Shown here: piece by piece, positions 11,997-22,775 of the stretch
Layout: the number at the start of each line of letters is the position of its first letter
How positions within the stretch are numbered: the first letter of the stretch is position 1
Source of the DNA: Alnus glutinosa
Lineage: Eukaryota > Streptophyta > Magnoliopsida > Fagales > Betulaceae
Direction: 5' to 3'
NCBI RefSeq assembly: GCF_958979055.1
Contig: NC_084887.1
Location: 13,108,994 to 13,172,993, forward strand
Length of the DNA: 64,000 nt
Program-made: the position numbers and the translations under genes
Notes under the pieces: model-generated
What the model was told of the DNA's origin: nothing
Seen by the model: the letters and a program-made list of their open reading frames with translations, nothing else
The model's database searches: none

Positions 11997-13019
11997 AATA
12001 AGAGAATCATATCATAGCTCAACACCATATGGTTTACTCAAGATATTAACCCCTTCCAGGCAAGGTTGGTGCTGTCTCGAGGGACCTATAATACAATATC
12101 GATGCCCTGCATATTGTACGTTACCGTCCATCATTAGCAGCTCGACCTTCGATCTCGGGTGGCCCACGCCACTAATGATGTCTGTCTATAGTGACCACTA
12201 CTCAAGCATGGTTGCGTCGATCGTAAAAACCCTTAGATCCAAGACCAAACTCAAAAATAAACTTTTGAACATAGGGTTAATGTGACGACTCATTTCTTTT
12301 TTTTTTTGAAATATGAAAATGAGTCATCACAGTGGTACGACTATGTGTCGTTTAGCCATCATACGGTACACATCCCATAATATATACTTGATATTCAGAG
12401 TTACATCTATGCAGCAGAACATTCAATTATACATAATCTAAATAGCGGAAAAACACTTCTATAATATAACTCTTAATCACAAAAGAGCCATACATAATTC
12501 TATCGATTTAAGGCTTAATCTTAACATTATTTATATAACAAAGAATAGCTATCAAACTATGTGTCACAAACGACACTAGCCATATACAAAATAACTACAA
12601 AAGATGGACAACCCATGGTCCAACACATTACAATTGTCGCGTCGAGCTATTGTTGCAATATCCCAAGTACTGTGCTACAAGGTCATCCTTTACATCCGCT
12701 AAACTTGCAGCCAAAGCATTAATGTCTTCACTGTTGTGGGGTTAATCACATCCACATAGGTGAAAATATGAGTTCATTAGCTCAGCAATAAATTATTAAG
12801 GTCTCAATAGTATAAAACCCATTAAGTTTTCACAAAGAACTGACATTTCCTTTTATCATTTATTTACAATAACAACTACTGTTTTTAGTTATGAAAATCA
12901 TTCCCTTGAAAACATATCGTAGCTGATAAAGTAAACACTGATATTCCAAAAATCCATGAAAGCATACTATGTAGCTGTGTCATTCAACCTCATAGGCATA
13001 TAGATACAGCTCAATCATT

Positions 13020-13262
13020 TCATTTTATCATCCCTTTACAATTAACATATCATATTCGCATTTCAACATTCTTTTGTAAACACTTCACAATCAACATATC
13101 ATATTCACATTACAACATTCTTTCATAAACACTTCACAATCAACATATCATATTCACATTTCAACTTTCTTTGGTACACACTTCACAATCAACCTATCAT
13201 ATTCACATTTCAACATTCTTTCGTACCCACTTCACAAATCAACATATTGTATCCATATCTCA
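13020..13262. repeat. 49-bp tandem repeat array
   Basis: The phrase CACTTCACAATCAACATATC recurs at 13081, 13130, 13179 and 13228, an exact 49-bp spacing. A more diverged unit precedes it. Each unit also has ATATTCACATTTCAACATTC. The array lies inside the E-family LTR. It has no unique spacers of the CRISPR kind. Confidence 0.9.
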
Positions 13263-13398
13263 AACATCATCATATCACCATATCACTATGAAAACACCTC
13301 AAACATCATAAAACAATGTTATGCATGTTAATCGCTTATTCCTTTTGGTTTTTGTTTTTGATGCTGTTGCCTCGGGGCTCTTCTACCCGATGGTCTTA

Positions 13399-15694
13399 GA
13401 GCATTTGTAATGAGCTCCTCAAAGTTTCCTCAAATTTTGGGAAAAAATTACTCTTTTGTTATTTTGGAGATCCACTTTTTAAAGGCATCAAATATCAAAC
13501 TCCCTAAATATTCTCTACTTCAAATAAATACTATTTTTTATTAGTTTTAAAACAACCACTTTCAACTACTTTTAACTGTCACATGAAACCAAAATTTATT
13601 AGAAATCTCATGCTCATACAACTCCAACGCCCATCTAGCTTGTGAATGAATGATAATGGAAGCCACCAATTTGCAGTTTCAATCCTTGAACCGCATCCAT
13701 GGTAATTACCCATAACAATACACACCATCAATTGAATCCACCCAATTCCAAAACAACCGAAACAGGGATACTACTAAAATAGGAAACACAACCGGGTACA
13801 CAACCAACACCAAAACAGGGGACAACCCAAAACATAGGAAATCGTTTCAACAGAAAAATGGAGGCATCTAACAACAATTCAACCAAGAATCATCAACAAA
13901 CCAAATCACAGTATATGGCCGAACAAGAACACAATTTATCAACTAAAAATCAACAATAATCCAAACACTCATTCAGCCAACAACATCCAAACAACCCAAA
14001 AACCCATCAACATCAACCCACAATAATCCAATCAAGAGTTGAATAGTTTTTTAAACAAAGAGGACTAAAAGGGTACTGTTGAACCAAATATGGGTGCAAT
14101 GGAAATATCCATCCTTTCCGCGTGTTCTATCAATGATTCATCATCTAATACACGTTTGATTGATGCTTGCAGGCCTTTCCTTCAACCATCCAGATCTTTG
14201 AAGAGAACTGCCTTCTAATGGTGGCTAAGTACTAGACATTCAAGTTACCCGGTTGACTTCATATACACTCTTCTTATCCTCCACCCCTGTCATAAGCAAA
14301 CATATCAAAGACTCCCACTGTGTTCTACCCAATGAATCACTTACAAAAATGACTCTTTTCCCACGAAGCTTCTCCAGAATCGCACCAGCACTGAACCTTG
14401 GAATATCACAATTCTGCGGTTTCCACCTCCATTTTGTATAATCGCTATCTTTCCGCCCGTTAGCCAAGCAATTGAATCCAAGTTCTGCAAATGGGCATCT
14501 TGAGGAATCATATAAAGGATAACTTTCATCATGGATCCACCTTCCATAAAAAACATCGCATGTACCATTAGATACATTGGACTCTGGAATTTCATAACTA
14601 CGAATCACTGGGCTAAAAGTGGGAAATAAATACATATATCCAAATGCCATGGCTGAAAGGAAGGATATCAATGAAATCATTCCCACAAGTCCATCGAAGG
14701 ATAGAAATACCAAGATTTTACAATGACCCATTGCCATTCTCTCACGAAAACAGAGAACCCTTGTGCAGAAAGGCCGGAAATGGCCAAATGTGGCCCAACC
14801 GAACTCACTGATCATCACCATCTTTTGAACACCCCGCAAAATCAACCACGAAAATGAAGCAAACCCACATCAAAATACATCCCCATTAACTCAAAGTGCC
14901 TACACAGATGAAACTACAAAAGTGAACCAAAACACTTTACTGCCAACTAACCAGAAAAATATCAAATCAAGAGAAAATCTTCAGCACTGGAGGACCCATG
15001 AGGCACAGAATCTGGAACCACCACAAAATGCTCAAAAGTAAACAGCAATCTTACAGTTTCAGCAACTAGAAACTGAGGGAAAACTAAGATGTGCAGATTG
15101 AGGGCGTTCGGGGAAGCTGGAGCTGGATGAGCGAGGAGGATTACTGGTGAAGGTTGAGGACGTTTTGGTCATTTGCTCATTTCGTAAAGAGTCTTCTGAC
15201 AATGGCTTTGTTCATTTCGTAAACTATTCAACATCAACTCTTTGTTCTTCTCGCCGACTCCCTCTCCCGATCTCTGACTCTCCCTCTCTCCCGATCTCCT
15301 CAGTCTCTCGATCTCTCTCTCTTCAATCTCTCTTCTCATCTCTGATCTCTCTCTTGACCTCATCTTTCACTCTCGGTCTCTCTACTCTCTCTGTGTATCT
15401 GGACTCGGCGAGAAGAACAAAAGAAGAGGAAAGAAGAATAAGAAAAGGAAGAGGAAGAACTGGAAATAAAGAGGAGGAAGAGATGCGTTCAGTAGATCAA
15501 GAACGCGGGAAGAACGAATAAAGAAATAGAAAATACGAAGAGACGAGCGAAGCTTGCCTCCCTAGACCAGACGAGCAGATCTTATGATCGCCAAAGTTAC
15601 TGTAGCACTAAGGAGCTTGCTGCGGAGGTGATTTTGAGGAAACTCAGCAGAATTTGAGGAAAAAGCTTATTTGAGGAGCTCATTACAAATGCTC
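13399..15694. mobile_element. PIF/Harbinger-like TIR element carrying a gene fragment
   Basis: The ends are inverted repeats: GAGCATTTGTAATGAGCTCC at 13399 and its complement ending at 15694. The match runs at least 25 bp, then partially further (CCTCAAATT blocks). A 3-bp TTA is present on both sides (13396-13398 and 15695-15697), the target duplication of the PIF/Harbinger superfamily. Its length is 2296 bp. There is no transposase frame, so it is non-autonomous. It holds a TBL gene fragment on the minus strand (14240-14845) and a CT/GA-rich segment (about 15240-15500). The flanking minisatellite units show that the empty site would read GGTCTTACACTTGC, as in the neighbouring unit, which supports the boundaries. 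Confidence 0.85.
14240..14845 (-). pseudogene. TRICHOME BIREFRINGENCE-LIKE (TBL) gene fragment captured in a TIR element
   Basis: This 201-aa frame has an N-terminal hydrophobic segment (about residues 45-75, Golgi anchor-like). A PMR5N domain follows (CDVFYGRWIHDESYPLYDSS, then CPFAELGFNC and KWRWKPQNCDIPRF). The first block of the PC-esterase domain comes next (VIFVSDSLGRTQWESLICLL). TBL proteins are Golgi polysaccharide O-acetyltransferases of about 400-500 aa. This copy ends after the first esterase block and lacks the downstream DxxH motif. The family GDS is SDS here. A stop follows VNRVT, and the next minus-strand sequence (to about 14085) does not read as TBL. Whether the lack of an intron reflects capture of one exon or of a cDNA needs comparison with the parent gene. 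Confidence 0.85.
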
Positions 15695-15697
15695 TTA

Positions 15698-16060
15698 CAC
15701 TTGCTATTTCTGTTTCGATTCGATTGCCCCGAGACTCTTCAACCCGGTGGTCTTACACTTGCTATTTCTATTTCGATTGCCCCGGGACTCTTCAACCCGG
15801 TGGTTTTATGTTTGATTGACGCCTCGGGGCTCTTCAATCTAATGGTCTTACGCATGATGTTTCTGTTTTGATTGCCCCAAGGCTCTTCAACCCGATGGTC
15901 TTACACATGATCTTTTTGATGCCCCGGGGCCTTCTACCCGGTGGTCTTACACATACTTGTTCTTGATGCCCCAGAGCTCTTTACACCCAGTGGTCTTAAG
16001 CATATTGTTTCTAATACCCCATGGCTCCTTTTACTTGGTGGTCTTACACATGCTCTGCCA
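15698..16060. repeat. Degenerate 42-53 bp minisatellite in the E-family LTR
   Basis: The phrase GCCCCGGGGCTCTTCAACCCGGTGGTCTTAC recurs in diverged form about eight times, with GGTCTTA starts at about 15749, 15802, 15844, 15897, 15943, 15992 and 16040. One more unit lies left of the TIR element (about 13360-13398). A related array lies in reverse in the second E copy (about 53425-53590). The TIR element inserted inside one unit. Confidence 0.85.
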
Positions 16061-18945
16061 AGATATCTTTCAACCTTGGTCTTACGTTCAACGTCAATTC
16101 TTTCGTTCATGTTTATGCTCATTATGTTCAATTCATCCTATACTTAAATACTTTACAATTACTTTCATGATCATGCCTTTAACACATGCTATTTTCACAA
16201 CTCAATCATTATATCAAATTCTCATCTCATACATGATTCTATTTTCACAACTCAAACATCATATCAACATTTCATAATCATATTTCTATCAACATTTCAT
16301 AACTATATCTCAATTTACATTTCATAACTATATCTATTCTCATCTCATACATCATTCTATTTTCACAATCATCATCTCAAGTACCATTTCATCATCTTAA
16401 GCACATAATCAACATAAATAACAATAGCTCCATTATAAAATTCGTAACTTAAAACTCTTTAAGTTTTCAGTGAGTAAAATACTCATCTTGGCTGCACGGA
16501 CATTAGGCTCAACTTACGGGTTCCTAGACAACCATTTGCAATGCACAATTTGAAAATCAATATATTGCACAACACTTAGCACCTTCTAACACTAGACTTA
16601 CACTTAGCTCTCAAATTGCTCAAGAGTTAGACCCATGGAAAACCCACAGAATTTCTAGGGTTCCATTTGACAACCCAATCACAATAAATACTAACCCATA
16701 AGATTTACTTAGGGTGAGACACTAGAAATTACAACTTTAACATATACCCAAAAAGCTAGGGTTTTGAAAACTTACTAAAATTCGCCCAAATGCAACCCAA
16801 CACATGGAGAATGTTTAGGAAGCTCCAAAATGTCCAAATCCTAAAGAATAACCAAGAACACTTCAAGATTTAACCCAACATCTCAAAGAAGATGAGTTTA
16901 CAAAATTACCTCAAACCAATCGGTCAAAACGTAGATCGGGCTTCGTAGATCACGTTTCCGGGGTTAGATTTGAGGTTGGGGGCTTGGATTTTCATAGATT
17001 TAAGGTTTTCTATGAAAACCCTAAGAGAAAATTGTGTGGAAGATGGAGAAATCAGAGAAAATGAGCCAAATGAGCTCATTCTTGCATTTATGTTAAGTGC
17101 CGTCCGAATGGGTTAAGTGAGTGTCTGGACATGCGCATTTTAAATCGCAGGCGTCCTCAAGAGAGTCTGGAAGGTTAGCGAATGGTAACTCACTGACCCC
17201 AGCGTCTGCAATAGGGTCCGGACGGACTGCAGACAGGGAACACATTGACTCCAGCGTCCCCATTGGCCTCTGGACAATGTTGCGGACGCAAGACATAGAA
17301 TGTCCATCCGAGCCTATTTTTGCATCCAGACTTGACCCTAAGTGTTTTCTAAACGTGTCCTAGGTATTTTATTGCATTTTTACTAACTCTAATAAATTAT
17401 TTAGCCTAATTTACAGTTAAAACACTTAATTAATATATCGAATATTACAGTTAACCTGTATAGTAATCCCATGGTCATTATCCTGCACATACCAGTGTAC
17501 CATGTCATACGATGCAATTTAATCTTCGCCATATTTTACACGCATGCTTTATAAACTCATAATTTTCATTATCATGTTATTAATCACTCATTTTCACAAA
17601 ATAGAGTTCACAGTAATTATAATTATATTTCATGTGAGTTGTAAAAATGCGGTTTGGTACACAAAATAATCATGCTATGTAGGAAAAATGTAATAACAAG
17701 TATCAGTGTAAGTTTTTACTCACTTGTATCGTAAAGGTCCACCGTGAAGTTTTTTTGAGGCTCCACAACCTCGAAATCTGAGAAAGACCTATTATCAGCC
17801 CTAATTCCAAGCTAAACAAGCCCTAAATCCCAAACAAGCTCAAAATAGGCTTTCTCCCTGTTGGTCAAACATTTGGACAGAAGGGTCGAACGTTCAGTGA
17901 TAGGGCAGAATCCCAGTTTCGAACCTAAAAGCCATAAAACCACATTTAAGCAAGTCCTAAGGTCTTAACATGATCCCTAACAGGGTTCTAAGTCAATAAC
18001 ACCTTCATGCTGAACTTTGTACGTCAAACCTCATTAAAAGAAAAAATATTAATCTAGTATTAAAACTAAAAACCAACTAGAGATACAAAAATATAAGCTA
18101 GGTCATGAAAACTAAGAAACTGCATAACAATAACTTAAGAAACGAGTTGGGTTGGGAATGTTAACTCCTTGAAGATCAAGAACCAAGAAAGTTCATTCTC
18201 TCTCTCCAAAACACTCTTTCACTCTAGGATAACATTGAAGGAAGGGGTTGAAATGAGTTCAAAGGGGCAAGGGTGTGGGGTATTTAAAGGCTTGACGCGT
18301 CTGAAGATAAGGATGAGCTGTTTTTACACATAACTGCAGAACATTAAACATTCAGTGTACTATTTTATCCAATGGTTTTGGGTCAGATCGAAATGTTTGG
18401 TGGTCCTTGGTTGAAATTTTGGTAGTCTCTGGTCAAACGTTCGGTGTACCTTCTCACACAAAGCTGATGCTTGAACAGTAACATAGGTCAGATTCTCAAA
18501 CTTTCGTGACGTAAGCTTTGAACGTTCGGTGTACTGTGATATTGAACGTTCAGTAAGTCGAATGTTCGGCCATGACGAAAAATCAAAATTTACCTCTTTG
18601 TCAAATCCTAATCCCTCATTAACACTGATTAAGGCTTACTTAACCCTAATTAATGTTTGAGGTATTATAGTTCAACCTTGTACTGGACAAATGTCCGACG
18701 TCAAGGCCGAACATTCGACCTCCCTGTTCGAACGTTCGACCCTTGGGCAGAAAGTCTATTTTGAACTTTTGAGATCACAGTTTTGGTCTAGAACTAATAT
18801 TAGGTCTTTTCTCAGTTTTCAAGGAACCTCTCGAGGATTAGGATTTGGTGGAAGCACCATACGACTCAAGTGAGTAAAACTCACATGGATACTTATTATT
18901 ATTTTTCCATATAATATGATTATTTTGTGTACCACAACATGCACG

Positions 18946-20677
18946 CACTACAAAAATTTTGGTTTTTAGCCACATGCAATTAGCCACGTGGATGAGGGTC
19001 ATCCACGTCGCTAACTGCTAGCCACATGCAATTAGCCACGTGGGTCCCACCTGGTTGATCCGATTGTTACTAAATGTCACTTAACAACGTGGTATTTTTA
19101 TACATGTGGTAACTTAGCCACATGGCTTTTAGCCACGTGCCACCCCCGTGTGGCTAAATGCATTTTTTTTTTTTGTTTAAGAAAAAATATATTTTTAGCC
19201 ACCTATTCCTAACCCACGTCGCCAAAAATCAATATTTTAAAAAAAAAAGAAAAAAGAAAAAAAGAACAGATATCGATCTATTCTTTTTTTCTTTTTTGTT
19301 CTTCCTAATATTGTATACGATATACGTATACATACGTATATCTCATTGGATCTCCCGAGAGGGCTGGTGTATCTGTCGAGATCCACGCCGGATCTTCGTC
19401 CAACTCGTTGTCGAGATCCGGCGAGGGTCGGCGAGAATACCCATGCTAGCGAGAAAAACCATTGATTGACGAAAATACCCACTCCAAAAATACCCATTTG
19501 GCCGAGAATGAGCAAAAAACACCAAAAGACACCAACTACTCCGGCGACTAACAAAAAGGACAAAAAAAAAAAAGTAACAAAAATACCAAAAATCACTGGC
19601 CTCTTCTCCATCACCGATGACGAAAACGAGCTTCTCCGGGTGTTGGCGATTGAGTCGTGTGTCCGGGTGGGGGTGAGTCGTTGTCTGCTAAAAAAAAATA
19701 CAAACAAAGTGAGAAATTTTTTTGATGAAAAATGGTGAGAGATGAGAGAGTTGGAAAAAAGAAGAAAATGGGGAGAGATGAAAGAGTTGAAAAAAATAAG
19801 AAAATGAGGAGAGATGAAAGAGTTGAAATAAATAAGAAAATGAGGAGAGACGAGAGATAGAGAGATAGAGAGATTTCTACAAAAAAAAAAAAAAAAAATT
19901 AAAGGTGACAGATCTGCCTTTTTTGTTTACAGGCGACAGATCCAGCTTTTAAAAAGAAAAGGAAAAAAAATTAAAAAATGGAAAACAAAGACAAATTTAA
20001 AACAAAGGAGAGGCGCGCGGGACCCCCTTCCCCCCAAAACATGCAAATGGCGACGTGGTTTATTTGCCACGTGGCCAATTGGCCAGCGACGTGGCCATAA
20101 AGTATGTTGCTAAAATTTCAATTTTTTTTTTTTAAAAATTCAATTCTTGAAAAAAAAGGGGGGGGGGGGGGGGGGGGGGAATATTTTAGCCACGTGGTTT
20201 ATGTGCCACGTGGCTAATTGGCGACGTGACAATAATTCACGTGGCTAAAATTTTAAGTATTAAAATAAATGAAAATAATTTTAATAAATTAGCCACGTGG
20301 GTTTTTTGCCAAGTGGCTAAAATTTTAAATCTAAAAAAAAAATTAAAATAATTTTAATAAATTAGCCACGTGGTTTATGTGGCACGTGACCAATAAACCA
20401 TGTGGCTAAAATTTCAAACCTCAAAAACTAAATAAAAAAAAATAAAAAAATTGAAAGAATCTCAATTCCTGAGAAAATTGGAAAAAATATGAATATTTTA
20501 GCCACGTGACTTATTTACTACGTGGCTAATTGGCGATGTGGAAAAAATCAACGTGGCTAATTACCTATGCAAAGCATTTTGTTACGTGGTGGATTACCCA
20601 CGTGGCGAAATCGCGATGTGGGTAATCACCACATAATGAAATCGCCACGTGGCTAAAAACCAATTTTTTTTGTAGTG
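18946..20677. mobile_element. Non-autonomous CACTA (En/Spm) element rich in CACGTG
   Basis: The termini are CACTACAAAAATTTTGG at 18946 and the complement-type TTTTTTTTGTAGTG ending at 20677. The candidate 3-bp target duplication is ACG on the left and ATG on the right. Length is 1732 bp with no transposase frame. Both subterminal regions are packed with TAGCCACGTGGCTAA-type palindromes; I count about 13 CACGTG cores. The middle (about 19250-19740) has a GC-richer stretch with GAGATCCGGCGA repeats that I cannot assign to a gene. A poly-G run lies at about 20158-20179. The paralogous uninterrupted sequence near 55235-55260 supports the insertion point. Confidence 0.88.
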
Positions 20678-20997
20678 ATGTTTACAACAAACATAAAATA
20701 TAGTTTTGATTATTGTGAACTCTATTTTTGTGAAAATAAGTAATTAATGACAAGATAATAAAAGTGATGAGTTTATGAAAACCATGCATGTAAAAGACAG
20801 TGAATATTAAATTGTATCGTATGACATGGTACACCAATATGTGCAGGATAACGGCAATGAGCTTACTATTATACAGGTTGTTCTCTATGGTCAAAGATTT
20901 ATTTTTATGGTTAGCCTTGGATCCAATGGTTCTTGTGACCGGCGCAATAATGTTTGAGTGGAGGTCACTATAGATGGATGTCATTAGCGGCGTGGGC

Positions 20998-22775
20998 TGT
21001 TGTGATTTTTAAAGTACTCATAAGCACATGAATCGTATGCAATATAGTGTGTGTACAAGTGCAAGGTCAAATCTATAGAGAATTGTGTTGCAAAAATTAA
21101 TTTATAGGGGTAATTACCTTTTCCCCCCATGAACTACCAAAAAATGCGTGATGCCCCCATGAACTACCAACTCGACCAAAATAGAGCATTCAACTACCAA
21201 AGACAACCTTTTTCCCCTATTCCGTCAGTCAAAGGGGTTAAAACAAACGGTCAACGGGTCACGTGACCGTCACACGCCGTTTTACCCTCATTTTCTTCCT
21301 CTTTTCCCCCATGAACTACCACCATCTTCCTCTTTTCCCCCATGACCTACCACCATCTTCCAACATGCCCCCATGTAAAACGGCACATGACCCGTTAACT
21401 GTTTCTTTTGACCCCTCTAACTGACGGAAGGAGGGAAAATGGTTGTCTTTGGTAGTTGAATGCTCTATTTTGGTTGAGTTGGTAGTTCATGGGGGCATCG
21501 CGCATTTTTTGGTAGTTCATGGGGGAAAAGGTAATTACCCCTAATTTATATTTAAACTAATTGGATTTTGAAAACCTTAGTACTTTTTATCAATTGTTCT
21601 TAATCAGTTTAATTTAGTTTATTATTTTGCACAAAAAAAAAAGATAAAAAAAAATTAAACACCACATTCTTGTATTTTATTCATACACCCGATAAACAAA
21701 TAAGCCTTATATATTGTTCAAAGTTCCATAAATATGCATATTAAATCATTCAATGAATCCAACTTTTAAACAAATCACAACGAATACCCAATTGAAATTA
21801 AATCATCCAATGTATCCGTTTGTTAAACAAATCACAATGGATATCCTCTTTCAATCGAATGATTTGATGTATCTATTGGTTGAAACACATCGAATATCCA
21901 ACTTTTAACAAATAATCATCACAACATTCAATCAAAAGACATAAATCGATCAATTAATTGAATTGGACTTGAACAATATTTTGATAAATATCGGAGTTGT
22001 ATAAAATAAAATAACAAGAATGTGAGTGTTAATCAATGGGGAGGCTTTGTCTTCAACCTTAATTGAAGACTTTAGCGTCATGTAACTAAAAATAACAAGA
22101 ATATGAGTGTTAATCTCCCTCCTGTCAGTGTGTTACAAGAAAAGAAAAATATATGAACTAAGTCTTTAGGGCTTCGACGTTGCTACCCTGTTGCATGGCT
22201 AGGTCAGCCTTACTCCTCTAAAAAAATAATGTGATGTCTAAAAAAATAACGTGATGCACTGCCAGGTCTAGAAAAAGAATGTGTGAGTTCGGTTGCCAGT
22301 TTTGGAAAGAAGTAGTATCTTGCAACCTCACACGCACGGCTTAGGTTTTTAAAAAGAAATCACACTCGTGCTGCACACACGTCTTTCCCCACTTGATTCC
22401 TAGGCTTCCGCATATTTCCATTCATATTAATTCATCAGCTCTTTGTTTTTCTGCCCACAACAAGGCCTTTAAATTTTCCGCTTCCATGATGAGAGTCTCA
22501 ATCTTTTCAGCACCTCGATCAGGCGTTGAGGTCAAGCTTGACCTCTAATTATAGGTCAAGCTTCTTCATTCACTTCTTGGGCAACATGCTTGCATGGGCT
22601 CTAAAAACTTATTTTCCCGCTTCTTTGCAATTTCACATAAATACTGTCATTTTCTCTCAATGACCTGCAAAACATTAAAACACTAAAACTAACAAAAAAC
22701 ATAAAAAATAACAAAACTAAAGGTTTAGCAAATGCAAATTAAAGGGTCCAAATATACAACATTTGACACTCATCA
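20998..22775 (-). mobile_element. L-family solo LTR with TGGGC target-site duplication
   Basis: On the plus strand it begins TGTTGTGATTTTTAAAGTACTC and ends TTTGACACTCATCA. TGGGC flanks both sides (20993-20997 and 22776-22780). It matches the LTR at 44543-47189, including CGAATCGT(A/T)TGCAATATAGTGTG and the GTGCRAGGTCRAATC phrase. Net of the MITE it is about 1.33 kb. There is no internal region, so it is a solo LTR left by recombination. Sense orientation is minus (starting TGATGAGTGTCAAATG). Confidence 0.85.
21107..21541. mobile_element. MULE-type MITE with long inverted repeats and 9-bp duplication
   Basis: The element is 435 bp with near-perfect inverted repeats of about 100 bp, GGGGTAATTACCTTTTCCCC at the left and GGGGAAAAGGTAATTACCCC at the right. 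TAATTTATA is duplicated on both sides (21098-21106 and 21542-21550). Long TIRs with a 9-bp duplication point to the Mutator superfamily. It has no coding capacity and can fold into a long hairpin. It is nested in the L-family solo LTR. Confidence 0.9.

Larger units (their letters stand above)
12281..17449 (-). mobile_element. E-family solo LTR with TTAAC target-site duplication
   Basis: On the plus strand it starts TGTGACGACTC and ends CGAATATTACA. It is flanked by GTTAA on both sides (12276-12280 and 17450-17454), the 5-bp duplication expected of LTR elements. Its right portion (about 16440-17449) is homologous in reverse to 52090-53110. Net of the 2.3-kb TIR element inside it, it is about 2.87 kb, close to the 2.77-kb second copy. 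I find no internal coding domains, PBS or second LTR, so a large solo LTR is the best reading. It contains two tandem-repeat arrays, listed separately. Confidence 0.75.
11327..18669 (-). repeat. F-family large LTR (minus orientation), host of nested insertions
   Basis: The outer parts at 11327-12280 and 17450-18669 match the other F copies in order. They share AAATTAATTAACTGGTAATTAAC at the left and the CCCCTTCCnGGCAAGGTTGG block near 12050. They also share the block around ACCATGTCATACGATGCAAT near 17500, an AACGTTCG palindrome cluster (about 17870-17900 and 18340-18560), and a minus-strand TATA (TTTAAATACCCC complement) near 18280. The E-family solo LTR at 12281-17449 splits it. No flanking duplication is evident for this copy. 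A (TA)n microsatellite lies at about 11929-11991. Confidence 0.55.

Noticed and set aside
13020..13262. CRISPR-like regular repeats
   Set aside because: The repeats are contiguous 49-bp tandem units with no unique spacers, inside a plant LTR; no cas-type genes and a eukaryotic context.
15147..15521. 124-aa open frame
   Set aside because: Translated CT/GA-rich leader-like DNA inside the TIR element (Ser/Leu/Arg/Glu runs); no domain.
19158..19738. Overlapping frames in the CACTA element (up to 156 aa)
   Set aside because: No transposase motif on either strand; low-complexity Lys/Phe runs from A/T tracts. A captured host fragment cannot be excluded but is not supported.
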